NCBI RefSeq assembly: GCF_900111255.1 | Contig: NZ_FOGP01000007.1 | Span: forward strand, 54,581-118,580 | Direction of reading: 5' to 3' | Source of the DNA: Parafannyhessea umbonata | Lineage (GTDB): Bacteria; Actinomycetota; Coriobacteriia; Coriobacteriales; Atopobiaceae | Length of the DNA stretch: 64,000 bases | In this document: positions 20,269 to 28,440 of the stretch, in pieces | Layout of the letters: each line of letters starts with the position of its first letter | Position numbering within the stretch: the first letter of the stretch is position 1 | The notes under the pieces: generated by a model | Databases searched by the model: none | Told to the model about the DNA's origin: nothing | What the model saw: only the letters and a program-made list of their open reading frames with translations | Made by a program: the position numbers and the translations under genes

Positions 20269-21465
20269 ATGGGTACGAGATACAGGGCCATAGAGCTTTT
20301 CGCTGGCGGTGGAGGGCTGCTTCTTGGGACTTCGCTTGCGGGGTTCTCGCACGAGAGGGCGGTTGAATGGAACCACCAGGCATGTGATACTCTGCGCACA
20401 AATATTGCGCTAGGTAACCCCCTCCTGAGGGGTACAGAGGTTATCGAGGGCGATGTCCGTGACGTCTCGTGGGGATCAGAGTTTGATGGCATCGATCTTC
20501 TTGCGGGAGGGCCCCCGTGCCAACCGTTCTCTCTTGGTGGCCTTGCGCGTGCCGCACTTGACCGCAGGGACATGTTCCCTGCCTTTACGAACGTCCTCGC
20601 CGAGCTTGCGCCACGTGCGTTCATCTGCGAGAACGTGCGCGGCTTGACCCGTGCCTCTTTCGCGGATTATTACTCATACATCCTTATGCGCCTGCAGCAC
20701 CCGGAGGTAGCCGCCCGTGAGGACGAGACGTGGCGCGAGCACTATGATAGGCTCTGCCGGGAACATACCGACGGCATCGCTGCCGACCTCCGCTACGAGG
20801 TGATTCCAACCGTGGTCGACGCCGCCGACTACGGCGTACCACAGCACAGGTCGCGCGTCATCATCGTCGGGTTCCGCGCCGACGTACGAGCTAACTGGGC
20901 CTTCCCCAAGCCAACTCATTCCAAGGCGTCGCTAATTGCGTCCAAGGAGACCGGTGCCTATTGGAGGCGGCATGGCATCAAGCCGTCCGAGGGCATGTCC
21001 GCGCTGGTCCTCCCCATGGATACGTACGACCTTCAGCCGTGGCGCACCGTGCGAGACGCAATATCTGACATGCCAAATCCGCTCGTCGGTGGAACCGAGG
21101 GCTGGCTCCAGCATGAGCGACGTGCCGCCGCGAGAAGCTATCCCGGGCATACAGGCTCCGTTCTTGACGAGCCCTCCAAAGCGCTCAAGGCCGGGGTGCA
21201 TGGGGTTCCTGGCGGAGAAAACATGTTCGTTGCGGATGACGGATCCATGCGCCACTACACGACGCGCGAGGCTGCTCGTATTCAGGGGTTCCCCGACCTC
21301 TACAGCTTCGAGGGATCCTGGACGGAGACCATGAGGCAAATTGGCAACGCCGTTCCCGTCGAGCTCGCCCGAAAGGTGGCAGCTTCTGTCGCGCAGAGCC
21401 TAGCTGATGCGGACGCAAGCGGTGTGCAGGTGCCACAGTTGCGCCTTGTGGGTGATGTCGCATGA
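20269..21465 (+). CDS. Type II DNA (cytosine-5) methyltransferase
   Basis: A 398-residue m5C methylase. The ordered motifs are all present: I (ELFAGGGGLLLG, near 8-20), IV with the catalytic cysteine (GGPPCQPFSLGG, near 80), VI (ENVRG), VIII (QHRSRVIIVGFR, near 191) and X (QIGNAVPVELARKV, near 357). It protects host DNA from the nuclease that overlaps its stop codon by four bases. ATG 20269 is eight bases after GGAGG. Pairing with an Eco29kI-like nuclease suggests the target CCGCGG, an inference only. Lower GC than guaA and its position at an att site indicate transfer. Confidence 0.93.
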   Translation: MGTRYRAIELFAGGGGLLLGTSLAGFSHERAVEWNHQACDTLRTNIALGNPLLRGTEVIEGDVRDVSWGSEFDGIDLLAGGPPCQPFSLGGLARAALDRRDMFPAFTNVLAELAPRAFICENVRGLTRASFADYYSYILMRLQHPEVAAREDETWREHYDRLCREHTDGIAADLRYEVIPTVVDAADYGVPQHRSRVIIVGFRADVRANWAFPKPTHSKASLIASKETGAYWRRHGIKPSEGMSALVLPMDTYDLQPWRTVRDAISDMPNPLVGGTEGWLQHERRAAARSYPGHTGSVLDEPSKALKAGVHGVPGGENMFVADDGSMRHYTTREAARIQGFPDLYSFEGSWTETMRQIGNAVPVELARKVAASVAQSLADADASGVQVPQLRLVGDVA

Positions 21466-22088
21466 GCTGGCAGCCTACAGTGTTCAATCCGCTATCGTTT
21501 GAGTCCCTGTCAAACTCCATCGCGCGTGAGCTGTCTCAGGTGCCTACATGTCCGCTCGATGGTCTCCCACGCTTCGAGGGGCCGGGCATCTATGCGCTCT
21601 ACTATACGGGGGATTTCCCTGCTTACGCGCCGATGGCGCTCGCGAACCGAGAGCGTTCCGGAAGCTGGCCAATCTACGTGGGAAAGGCAGAGGCTTCGAC
21701 CCGGAAAGGCGAAATGGTTTCAGCTCCCGACGACTACTCGGGCGATGCGCTGTTCAAGCGCCTGGGGAACCACGCCAAAAGCATCGACCTCGCCGAGAAT
21801 CTTCGCCTGAGTGATTTCCACATACGGGCTCTCGTGCTTGCGTATGTGTGGGTACCCATGGCCGAGGCGTCAGCCATATCGATGTATCGGCCACTATGGA
21901 ATACGCTCATCGACGGGTTCGGCAATCATGACCCGGGTAGCGGGCGTTACAACCAGATGCGATCGCGTTGGGATACGCTCCACCCGGGACGAGCATGGGC
22001 AAACAAACTGCAGACCAACGCATTCACTGCCAAACAAATTGGTCTTGAGGCATTGTCTTGGCTGAGAGAGCAAGAGCTTGCACACTGA
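21462..22088 (+). CDS. Eco29kI-like GIY-YIG restriction endonuclease
   Basis: This 208-residue protein carries the GIY-YIG nuclease pattern as GIYALYYTG (near residue 41) and PIYVGKA (near 70), followed by the family insertion GDALFKRLGNHAKSI and the later NTLIDGFGNHDPGSGR. Size and insertion pattern resemble Eco29kI, which cuts CCGCGG. The ATG overlaps the methylase stop codon (ATGA), so the two are translationally coupled and the methylase is made first. That order is common in systems without a controller protein. Confidence 0.82.
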   Translation: MSWQPTVFNPLSFESLSNSIARELSQVPTCPLDGLPRFEGPGIYALYYTGDFPAYAPMALANRERSGSWPIYVGKAEASTRKGEMVSAPDDYSGDALFKRLGNHAKSIDLAENLRLSDFHIRALVLAYVWVPMAEASAISMYRPLWNTLIDGFGNHDPGSGRYNQMRSRWDTLHPGRAWANKLQTNAFTAKQIGLEALSWLREQELAH

Positions 22089-22094
22089 ACGGGC

Positions 22095-23642
22095 TTGCGT
22101 TTGCATGTTAGCACCACCACTACCCAGCTGGACGAACCCTTGAAGGCTCTGGCCGTAAGGGGTTCCGAGCAGATTTCTAGCGTTCTCGTCGAGGGGTACA
22201 GCAAGGTGGAAGATTCGAGAATTGGCGCAGGGCTTTGGGCCTTCTCGTGGGACGCGCTTGACGCTCCCGGCGACTGTGTTCAAGGGTCTGTCGAGTATTC
22301 TGGCGGACATGTACTACTCGATATTCCTTTTGGTGAGTTGCTGGGAACCCCGGGAGTTGTGGTCATAGGTGGCCCTCCGCAGCCTCCCAATTATGTTGAC
22401 CATGTCTTTGGGTTTACCCGCACGGGGTTCTATGCGGTTTTAATTAATGCACGATATGCAGGCGGGACGGCTAGCATTCCTGGCGGTTCTAGCCAATCTG
22501 TTGATGCAGACAGCCTCCTGCTCAGTAGGGTTCGGTTCGACCCTTTGGAGTACGTGCGCAAGATGGAATTGGGCCTAAAGGGTTTGAACGAGTGGGCTGG
22601 GCTTTTTCCTGCATCGGTGTCATTTGACAAAGAGACCCATATGCTAAGAAGTGTCCAAGTCGATCTTGAACGAGACAAAGACAATCGCGTCTTGATGGAC
22701 GACGCGTGGATGAAGATAGAGCTCTTTCACACGCTATCAAGCAGTTCGATTAGTGTTGAAGGGATATCGATACGGCATGACTGCAAGCTCAGCATAGTGT
22801 TCAAAGAGCCCGTCCCGCTTGATGGTGCAATTGCAACAGCAAGTCTGCTCGAGCGTTTCTTCTCTTTTTGCACCGAACAGCTTGCCGAGGTTGTTGACCT
22901 GCACGTATGGTTTGCGGAGCATGAGGAACGTGTCGATTGTTACTATCCATTCCCACAGGCACGGCAAGAAGACAAGAAGCTGGATTCTCGTGAGGTGCCC
23001 TTGAGATATGCGGTTTTCGAGAGTGGTATCCCGGAGATTCTGGAGCGCTGGATTAACGCAGAGGGTGGTCTGAAGACTGCACGTGACATAGTTTCCTCTT
23101 TTGATGCCGGGAAATGGGACCTTCCCCTAAGCAACGCATTCGTTGTTGCCTCACAGGCGCTCGAGGGTCTGACCAAATACGGCATCGACCTGCATTCCCT
23201 TGATCCACAGGTTTATAAACGCTACAGGAAAATTGCCTTGGATTCGATTGCTGAACAAGAAGTCCGTGAGTGGGTAACGATGCGTCTGAACGGGAACAGC
23301 AAGGGGCAATCGACGCTTTTCGACGAGCTTTACGAGAGGCATTCCGAAGTCTTCGAGTGGCTCATCCCGGGCGGTGCAGGCGAGTTCTTCAAGGTTCAGA
23401 AGGATATACGCAATAGCAGCATCCATCCTGGAGGGACTCGCAGAGAGAGCTCATCGCCTCGCAATGACGTTGACATCTACTGGCACATGAGGTGCTGCAC
23501 GCTCATTTGCAAGCTTGTGGTCGCAAAGCTGATGGGTTTCGAATTCGACAAAGTGATCGAATCGCTGAAGCATAACAACAAGTGGGCCGTCGTCATTCGT
23601 CATGCAAGGGACATGTATTCCTCGAAGCCTAGGAATGAGTAG
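22095..23642 (+). CDS. ApeA-like HEPN-domain protein, probable anti-phage defence
   Basis: A 515-residue protein in two parts. The N-terminal ~290 residues are beta-rich (for example YSGGHVLLDIPFGELLGT), in the style of the ApeA N-terminal domain. The C-terminal ~200 residues are helical and contain RNSSIH near residue 438, fitting the R-x4-H active site of HEPN RNases. ApeA proteins stop phage growth, probably by cutting RNA after infection. It lies seven bases behind the nuclease gene. The start is uncertain: TTG 22095 has no good ribosome site and may rely on coupling. Codon use is less GC-biased than in core genes. Full-length identity to ApeA cannot be confirmed here. Confidence 0.55.
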   Translation: MRLHVSTTTTQLDEPLKALAVRGSEQISSVLVEGYSKVEDSRIGAGLWAFSWDALDAPGDCVQGSVEYSGGHVLLDIPFGELLGTPGVVVIGGPPQPPNYVDHVFGFTRTGFYAVLINARYAGGTASIPGGSSQSVDADSLLLSRVRFDPLEYVRKMELGLKGLNEWAGLFPASVSFDKETHMLRSVQVDLERDKDNRVLMDDAWMKIELFHTLSSSSISVEGISIRHDCKLSIVFKEPVPLDGAIATASLLERFFSFCTEQLAEVVDLHVWFAEHEERVDCYYPFPQARQEDKKLDSREVPLRYAVFESGIPEILERWINAEGGLKTARDIVSSFDAGKWDLPLSNAFVVASQALEGLTKYGIDLHSLDPQVYKRYRKIALDSIAEQEVREWVTMRLNGNSKGQSTLFDELYERHSEVFEWLIPGGAGEFFKVQKDIRNSSIHPGGTRRESSSPRNDVDIYWHMRCCTLICKLVVAKLMGFEFDKVIESLKHNNKWAVVIRHARDMYSSKPRNE

Positions 23643-23863
23643 GGTTTATCTTCGTGGTGCGGTCGTGACATTAGTGCCTTTCATGGCATATCAGCACTGT
23701 TGCATGACAGCTGCCAAGCAGAGCCTGATGCCCATTGCAGTCTAAGGCGGCGTTCTGAAGGTCAATTGGCAAAGGAACTGCTCATTAGAGCGAGATGTAT
23801 TCTTGTACTTCAGGACCTGTAGAAGGAGTTGAAACAGACGGTTTACCAGCGCAAATACAGTAA

Positions 23864-23936
23864 GGTGACGTCATGACGTCACCCGACTTCGAGTGAGGCG
23901 ACGTCACGGGTGTGGAAAAAGCGCCTGTGACGTCGC
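23864..23936. repeat. Cluster of palindromic GACGTC boxes
   Basis: GGTGACGTCATGACGTCACC (23864-23883) is a perfect 20-bp palindrome made of two adjoining TGACGTCA boxes. Further boxes are GCGACGTCACG near 23898 and TGTGACGTCGC near 23926. That makes four GACGTC cores in about 70 bp. The arrangement suggests a protein-binding array, such as an operator or recombination accessory sites. Confidence 0.6.
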
Positions 23937-24035
23937 TTTGATGTCCGCAGAGGGGATAGTCAAAGCTACGGTGGACAACACTAATACAAGAGCGCGTCTC
24001 GAACCACCGCGAGCCACCACAGCCACGCTTTCCTG

Positions 24036-24050
24036 ATTGAGTGGGAATAG
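24036..24050 (+). repeat. Putative attachment core (copy 2)
   Basis: attgagtgggaatag differs from the guaA 3' end by one base over 15 and lies between the defence segment and the DUF4417 segment, where an element junction would be expected. Confidence 0.65.
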
Positions 24051-24201
24051 CTCAGCACATTAGATAGACGACCCGTACACGGGGCGCAGGCTCGAGTGTG
24101 CCGAGCGTGAGGATGCTAGGCGCACTGTGCTCACGAAGAAGCGGCTGAATGGGCAGGAAGAGCTTACCCATTCAGCCAATGGCCGACCGGGCAAGCTGCG
24201 T

Positions 24202-24387
24202 CTAGTCGCTGATGGGCACTGTGCCGTCGTTGGGTTCGATTATCTCGAAGCACTCGGGAGGATACAGGTAGTCCTCATCGGTCTCATCGACGATGCGGTA
24301 CCAGTCCTTTTCGATGGATATTACCTCGTAGTTCTTGCCATCGATGAGCCCGACAGGCGAAGACTCGCCGTGATACTTAACAATCAT
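24202..24387 (-). CDS. Small conserved-looking phage-type protein
   Basis: A 61-residue protein, MIVKYHGESSPVGLIDGKNY at its start, with an acidic C-terminus (PPECFEIIEPNDG). The alternating hydrophobic pattern suggests a small beta-barrel of SH3-like size; I know no function. Its ATG overlaps the preceding stop by one base (TAATG), so it is translated with the two genes upstream. That coupling and the clean start argue that it is real. Confidence 0.6.
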   Translation of the reverse strand: MIVKYHGESSPVGLIDGKNYEVISIEKDWYRIVDETDEDYLYPPECFEIIEPNDGTVPISD

Positions 24388-24812
24388 TAGTCCAGCCACC
24401 TCTTCACCTTGAATTCGACTCGTCCAGCTCCTCTTTCCTCAAACCAGTGTACCTCTGCCGTTCTAAAACGTCCTCCAGCCTCAATTGTTCCTAGGCCCTT
24501 GACATGCTTCCAATCCCTCGGCCTGCCTCCATAGCGCTCGGAGAGCCCGGCGGCAACCTTTGGTCTCAGCTTGTTACGCGTGCCCTTTCCGGCGAATACC
24601 TCGACATGGGATATGGTGGTTCCCTCCACGAAGCGGTATGTTTTACCGGTCCTAGGATCCTTGATGTCGTAGTTCATTGCGGCGGCACCAAGGCTCCTGC
24701 CAATGTGCCAGTCCGCCTCTGGGATAGTGTCGGGCTCTCCTGTGTCTATGGGCAGGCGGCCTGATCCCCAGGTATTACCGAAGTCGAGGCCTCTTCCCAC
24801 GCCGCCGCCCAT
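24387..24812 (-). CDS. Toxin-50/phage minor-capsid C-terminal-like domain protein
   Basis: A 141-residue protein whose second half (SHVEVFAGKGTRNKL, YGGRPRDWKHVKGLG, AEVHWFEE, VEFKVKRWLD) resembles the stand-alone domain found at the C-termini of phage minor head proteins and of polymorphic toxins of the type 50 kind. The N-terminal 40 residues are Gly-rich and may be the remnant of a longer protein. It is coupled by one-base overlaps to the DUF4417 gene before it and the small gene after it. Toxin activity is only a possibility. Confidence 0.5.
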   Translation of the reverse strand: MGGGVGRGLDFGNTWGSGRLPIDTGEPDTIPEADWHIGRSLGAAAMNYDIKDPRTGKTYRFVEGTTISHVEVFAGKGTRNKLRPKVAAGLSERYGGRPRDWKHVKGLGTIEAGGRFRTAEVHWFEERGAGRVEFKVKRWLD

Positions 24813-25471
24813 CAGACCACCTTCTTCGAGTGAGTCTGGGAGAGATTCGTTGGATAGGGGACGACGTTGACTCCCGCGTTGAGAGCGGTGGCGAAGATGT
24901 CTTCGGGTGCATCGCCATAAACGGCGATATTCTTTGGCCTGAGCCTCTTCGTTACCTCGTCAACGTACGTCTTGAAGACCGCTCGGTCCTCTGGAGTGCC
25001 AATCGCCCCGTGAGTGCCCATGCCGATGGTCGCCTCCGTGGGCAGTCCGTCGAGGGCGTATCTCAGGCTTCGTGAATCACTTGGGCGGACGTTGGGGATG
25101 CACTTGCCACCGTTTCGCTCGTAGAGCGCGCCGATGAGCCTGCTGCAAAAGCAGTTCCAGAACTGCAGGCCGAAGGGCATCAGACGATACATCGAGAAGT
25201 CCCAAGAGAAGATGCCAGGGTGCTCCAGCATGCGCTCCATGTAGCGGTACGCGTTCCTCCACATCGAGCGCAACTTGACGTCGAACTCGTAGGGCACGAC
25301 CCAGGCACCCGGGTCATCCCTCCTCTTTGACTTGGCGTCCGAGAAGCGGACGAGCCTTTCAGGCAGCTCATCTGTGCCGTGGATGACGGGCATCTCGAAG
25401 TCACCGTCATAGTTGATGCCATGATAGTAGAGCGAGTGGAATATGTCGTACTTCGCGAGGTTGCCAGGCAT
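24812..25471 (-). CDS. DUF4417 domain protein (phage/mobile-element associated)
   Basis: A 219-residue protein with the DUF4417 pattern: an early pair of glycines before a proline-rich turn, then FDVKLRSMWRNAYRYMERML, SWDFSMYRLMP, LQFWNCFCSRLIGALYERNG and DSRSLRYALDGLP, ending with KNIAVYGDAPEDIF. The biochemical function of DUF4417 is unknown; it occurs in phages and integrative elements. ATG 25471 follows GGAAGGGGG; an in-frame start at 25510 is possible but lacks such a site. First gene of a three-gene coupled cassette. Confidence 0.7.
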   Translation of the reverse strand: MPGNLAKYDIFHSLYYHGINYDGDFEMPVIHGTDELPERLVRFSDAKSKRRDDPGAWVVPYEFDVKLRSMWRNAYRYMERMLEHPGIFSWDFSMYRLMPFGLQFWNCFCSRLIGALYERNGGKCIPNVRPSDSRSLRYALDGLPTEATIGMGTHGAIGTPEDRAVFKTYVDEVTKRLRPKNIAVYGDAPEDIFATALNAGVNVVPYPTNLSQTHSKKVV

Positions 25472-25653
25472 GGCAGGCCCCCTTCCCGCCGCGCGAGCGG
25501 CGATGGCCACTTGCAGCCGAATTCTGCTGAGTGGCTGGGGTCGCCAGAAAGTGGAGCGCTTCCGACTATCGCGGCCTTATACTCCTAGGTAGCCTTTGGG
25601 TCCTGGCGACCCAGCCGCGGCCGTTCCTGCGCCAACAGGAACGGCCGCTTTAC

Positions 25654-26175
25654 TTATGTCCGTCCAAGGAGACCACCTCCCTTCCAAACTACGTTGTCGA
25701 GCAGCCACTGCTCGTGTGGACGCCATGGCCCGCCCTCACGCTGGCGAGCGTGGGCTTGGTCGATTGCGAATGAAGCGCAGGGACGGCTGACCCCGAATAG
25801 GTCTGCAACACGCGTGATGGTTGCGTTGTTCCCCATCGTGATGACAAGGGGGTGCGGAACTAGGAGATAACCTCCAAAATAGTCCGCCTTTTCTTCGTAT
25901 CCGCCTCCGTTCCCTGGGTGTTCGAGCACGATGTGACCGATTTCGTGACCGCCAGAGAACCCTGCCCGATAGTAGTAGGAACCTCGGTCGTCGAAGACTA
26001 TCTGTGCGAGTGCATAGTCGGGGCTGCTGAGGGAGAACCCATCCTCAGATGCCGAGATAGCAAGCTCGCGAATGCGGGGCGTCAGGCTCGAGTGGGGGAT
26101 AAGCTCGATATCGAGAGCGTCCGCAATGCGGTTTATGCTCATCGGGTAGATGGCGAGTCCAAAGTCCTGGAGCAC
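25654..26175 (-). CDS. ImmA/IrrE-type metallopeptidase
   Basis: A ~173-residue zinc peptidase with the active-site motif GHEIGHIVLEH (HExxH, about residue 77) followed by an acidic residue about 20 further on (EEKADYFGGYLL). ImmA-type proteases cleave the partner XRE repressor to induce mobile elements, and the XRE gene lies just upstream. The start is uncertain: GTG 26175 is used, but the frame stays open and looks coding a little further upstream (EIETILID) without an ordinary start codon. Codon use is less GC-rich than in core genes. Confidence 0.75.
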   Translation of the reverse strand: MLQDFGLAIYPMSINRIADALDIELIPHSSLTPRIRELAISASEDGFSLSSPDYALAQIVFDDRGSYYYRAGFSGGHEIGHIVLEHPGNGGGYEEKADYFGGYLLVPHPLVITMGNNATITRVADLFGVSRPCASFAIDQAHARQREGGPWRPHEQWLLDNVVWKGGGLLGRT

Positions 26176-26235
26176 ATCAATCAGTATAGTTTCGATCTCT
26201 GTCTTTCACTCTCGTGTCAGCACATTGGTATACCC

Positions 26236-26574
26236 CTATCGTTTCGCCAAAGCTGCTATCAGCTCAGCCCGCTGCTCCACTGTGAGAAAGCTCGCATTGC
26301 GGGCAATGAGCCTAACGGCTCCGTCAACCTCGTCGTTTGTGACGGTGCCCAATAGCTCCTGTGGGGAGACATCGAGGGCCTTTGCGATCTTTGCAACGGT
26401 GATGGCGCGTGGCTCCCTTGCTCCGGTAACATATCTGCTCACCGCTGCTTCCGTCAGTCCGGTCGCTGCCGCTAGGTCTCGCTGCGTCATCCGACTCCTC
26501 TCCAGCAGGTTTGCAAGCCTCCTTCCAAACTCGATGCTCGTGGCCTCTCCCTTCAATAGACAATAATACGCCAA
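26236..26574 (-). CDS. XRE-family helix-turn-helix regulator
   Basis: A ~112-residue protein with an N-terminal HTH (RMTQRDLAAATGLTEAAVSR, then YVTGAREPRAITVAKIAKAL), and a short C-terminal helix rich in Ala/Glu. It is probably the repressor of the cassette and the substrate of the ImmA protease that follows 60 bases later. The start is not clear: TTG 26574 opens the frame, but a ribosome-site-like agggagag lies just inside it, so the real start may be a few codons later. Confidence 0.72.
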   Translation of the reverse strand: MAYYCLLKGEATSIEFGRRLANLLERSRMTQRDLAAATGLTEAAVSRYVTGAREPRAITVAKIAKALDVSPQELLGTVTNDEVDGAVRLIARNASFLTVEQRAELIAALAKR

Positions 26575-26654
26575 GAACTTGCCATAGCGATAATTCTAGC
26601 GTGTGTCTAACGAACTTGCAAACCATTTGAGGGAAATAGAATGACCCCAGTCCG

Positions 26655-26676
26655 TGAGTACCAAATGAGTACCAAA
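26655..26676. repeat. Tandem TGAGTACCAAA repeat, integrase arm-site-like
   Basis: TGAGTACCAAA occurs twice in perfect tandem, 11 bp apart, about one helical turn. Similar GTACC pairs at 30831 and 32085 also lie near att-like cores. Such direct repeats are typical arm-type binding sites of tyrosine integrases. Confidence 0.5.
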
Positions 26677-26764
26677 ACAGACGTAACGAGGGGGACGCTA
26701 GCGAACGGCGTGGGCGCCATGGCATGACGTGATACGAAGGCGCACCTCATCAATTCACTTTCCA

Positions 26765-26777
26765 ATTGAGTGGGAAT
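26765..26777 (+). repeat. Putative attachment core (copy 3)
   Basis: attgagtgggaat is identical to copy 2 over 13 bases. It separates the DUF4417/XRE segment from the hydrolase-cyclophilin segment. Confidence 0.65.
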
Positions 26778-26820
26778 GACACTCGGCGGCTATAAGAGCC
26801 TATTACCCCAGTTAAACACA

Positions 26821-26866
26821 GTAAACCCCTCTGCCCATCAACGTTGAGCAGAGGGGTTTCTTAAGC
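26821..26866 (-). terminator. Bidirectional-type terminator hairpin
   Basis: AAACCCCTCTGC pairs with GCAGAGGGGTTT around ccatcaacgttga, flanked by A and T runs on both sides. It lies beyond the end of the hydrolase gene transcribed from the right. Confidence 0.75.
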
Positions 26867-26891
26867 CCGTATAAGCTCTTACAAGATTGTT

Positions 26892-27869
26892 CTATAGGTT
26901 CCTGTCGAAGAACGACTGCAGCTTTCCGAAGGGGATGGCGTCGAAGTTGTCGTAGAGGTCGACGTGGCTGGCGCCGTCGATGATCATGAGCTCCTTGTTG
27001 TCACCGCGCAGCAGCTCGAACGCCCCCTCGCTGAAGTAGCGCGAGTGCGCATTCTCGCCATGGACGAGCAAAACCGGGGTGTCGATCTCTCCCGCCATCG
27101 CCAGGATGGGCTGGTTCATGAACGAGACGGTTCCGGTCACGTTCCAGCCATCGGTCGAGTTGCCCGAGCGCTCGTGATAGCCACGCGCAGTCTTGTAGTA
27201 GGTGTGATAGTCCTTCACGAACTGAGGCGAGTCCTCGGGCAGGGGGTCGACCACGCCACCTGCGCGCTCGTAGTTTCCCGACGCGTATTCCGCCGTGCGC
27301 TGTGCGGCCCAGGCGGCGCGTTGCTCATCGCGAGCCTCCTTGCTGTCAGCGCTGCCGAAGTAGCCCTCGCGGGTGACGCGGGTCATGTCGTACATGGTCA
27401 TGGCGGCAGTCGCCTTGATGCGCGGGTCGAGTGCTGCGGCGTTGATTGCCATGCCGCCCCAGCCGCAGATGCCGATGATGCCGATGCGCTCGAGATCGAC
27501 GTCGCCGCGGCAGCTCAGGTAGTCCACCGCCGCGCAGAAATCCTCGGTGTTGATGTCGGGGGATGCCATGCGGCGCGGCTCGCCGCCGCTCTCACCGGTG
27601 AACGATGGGTCGAAGGCTATCGTCAGAAAGCCCCGTGCCGCCATCTCCTGAGCGTACAGCCCGCTCGATTGCTCCTTAACCGCACCGAAGGGTCCGCTGA
27701 CAGCGATTGCGGGTAGCTTGCCCTCTGCACCTTTCGGCTTGTAGAGGTCCGCTGCCAGCGTGATGCCGTAGCGGTTCGCGAACGTCACCTTGCAATGGTC
27801 GACACGTTCGTCTTGCGGGAAAACCTTGTCCCATTTCTGTACGAGCTCGAGTTCTTCTGTCTTCATCAT
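26892..27869 (-). CDS. Alpha/beta hydrolase (dienelactone-hydrolase-like)
   Basis: A ~325-residue hydrolase. The nucleophile elbow is GICGWGGMA (Cys as likely nucleophile in GxCxG, about residue 134-140) in place of the common GxSxG, as in dienelactone hydrolases. The late VDLYDNF and the SHVDLYD histidine complete a plausible triad. It contains an extra lid rich in Arg and Glu (KEARDEQRAAWAAQRTAEY). It is the last gene of a minus-strand run that includes two cyclophilin-like proteins and a flavodoxin, divergent from a LysR regulator. Substrate unknown. Confidence 0.8.
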   Translation of the reverse strand: MMKTEELELVQKWDKVFPQDERVDHCKVTFANRYGITLAADLYKPKGAEGKLPAIAVSGPFGAVKEQSSGLYAQEMAARGFLTIAFDPSFTGESGGEPRRMASPDINTEDFCAAVDYLSCRGDVDLERIGIIGICGWGGMAINAAALDPRIKATAAMTMYDMTRVTREGYFGSADSKEARDEQRAAWAAQRTAEYASGNYERAGGVVDPLPEDSPQFVKDYHTYYKTARGYHERSGNSTDGWNVTGTVSFMNQPILAMAGEIDTPVLLVHGENAHSRYFSEGAFELLRGDNKELMIIDGASHVDLYDNFDAIPFGKLQSFFDRNL

Positions 27870-27884
27870 TGCCGCGCCTTTTCT

Positions 27885-28424
27885 CTATATGGTCGTTATC
27901 GTTATACCCACGTCGCTGTTTGCGAGCAGGTCGGTCATCTCATCTACTGTCTTGTTGGTGATGTGGCCGAGCCTGGTATAGGACCATGAATTCGGTCCAT
28001 AAAAGATGGAGATCTGGTCGCCCGCATAGAGCACGATGTCGCCGGACTCGGTCGTTATCTGCACATCGCTTGAGGTGAGGCTCGTGCCGAGCGGCCCCAC
28101 CTGCTCGAAGCCACCGTACCTGTGCAGCTCGACTGTGACCGGGCCGTCAGCGGCGAGCGCCTTGAGTTCCGCCACGGCCTGGTTGTCCTCCCACGCGACG
28201 GTCACGTCCGTTCCGGCGATATTCAGCTTCATCTCGATGGTCTCCTCATCGTTGTCTTCTTGCATGTCGCTTGCAGCATCGGATTGCCGCGCTGACATCG
28301 CGGTGGCGGGCTCCTGCGGAGCGGATTGAGACCCGGAAGAGCCCGCAAGCGAGCTTCCGGCGCCCGCGCATCCCGCGAGTAGCAGGGTCAACCCGATGGC
28401 GGCTGCAATCGCTGTGTTTCTCAT
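27885..28424 (-). CDS. Lipoprotein with cyclophilin-like domain
   Basis: A 179-residue secreted lipoprotein. The signal peptide MRNTAIAAAIGLTLLLAGC ends in a lipobox (LLAGC), and a Ser/Gln/Glu-rich linker follows. The C-terminal ~115 residues (MKLNIAGTDVTVAWEDN, YGGFEQVGPLG, GDIVLYAGDQISIFYG) form a cyclophilin-like barrel. No proline isomerase residues can be assigned. ATG 28424 is chosen because it starts the signal peptide; the longer open frame upstream is out of character. It starts 16 bases after the flavodoxin gene ends. Confidence 0.8.
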   Translation of the reverse strand: MRNTAIAAAIGLTLLLAGCAGAGSSLAGSSGSQSAPQEPATAMSARQSDAASDMQEDNDEETIEMKLNIAGTDVTVAWEDNQAVAELKALAADGPVTVELHRYGGFEQVGPLGTSLTSSDVQITTESGDIVLYAGDQISIFYGPNSWSYTRLGHITNKTVDEMTDLLANSDVGITITTI

Positions 28425-28440
28425 GAAAGCGCCCCCTAAT

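Larger units (their letters stand above)
23643..24201. other. Non-coding island segment with GACGTC palindromes
   Basis: About 560 bp without a supported gene. It holds the palindrome cluster at 23864-23936 and the att-like core at 24036. No tRNA or other RNA gene is recognised. Confidence 0.5.
26575..26891. other. Junction region with arm-like repeats, att core and terminator
   Basis: About 317 bp with no gene. From left to right it holds a tandem 11-bp repeat (26655-26676), the att-like core (26765-26777) and a strong hairpin (26821-26866) that can terminate transcription from the right. Confidence 0.6.

Noticed and set aside
23950..24130. tRNA gene serving as integration site
   Set aside because: No cloverleaf could be formed. 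The repeated core is the guaA 3' end instead.
24127..24390. Plus-strand frame over the 61-residue gene
   Set aside because: The minus-strand gene is coupled to its operon by a one-base overlap and has a sensible protein; this frame is its shadow.
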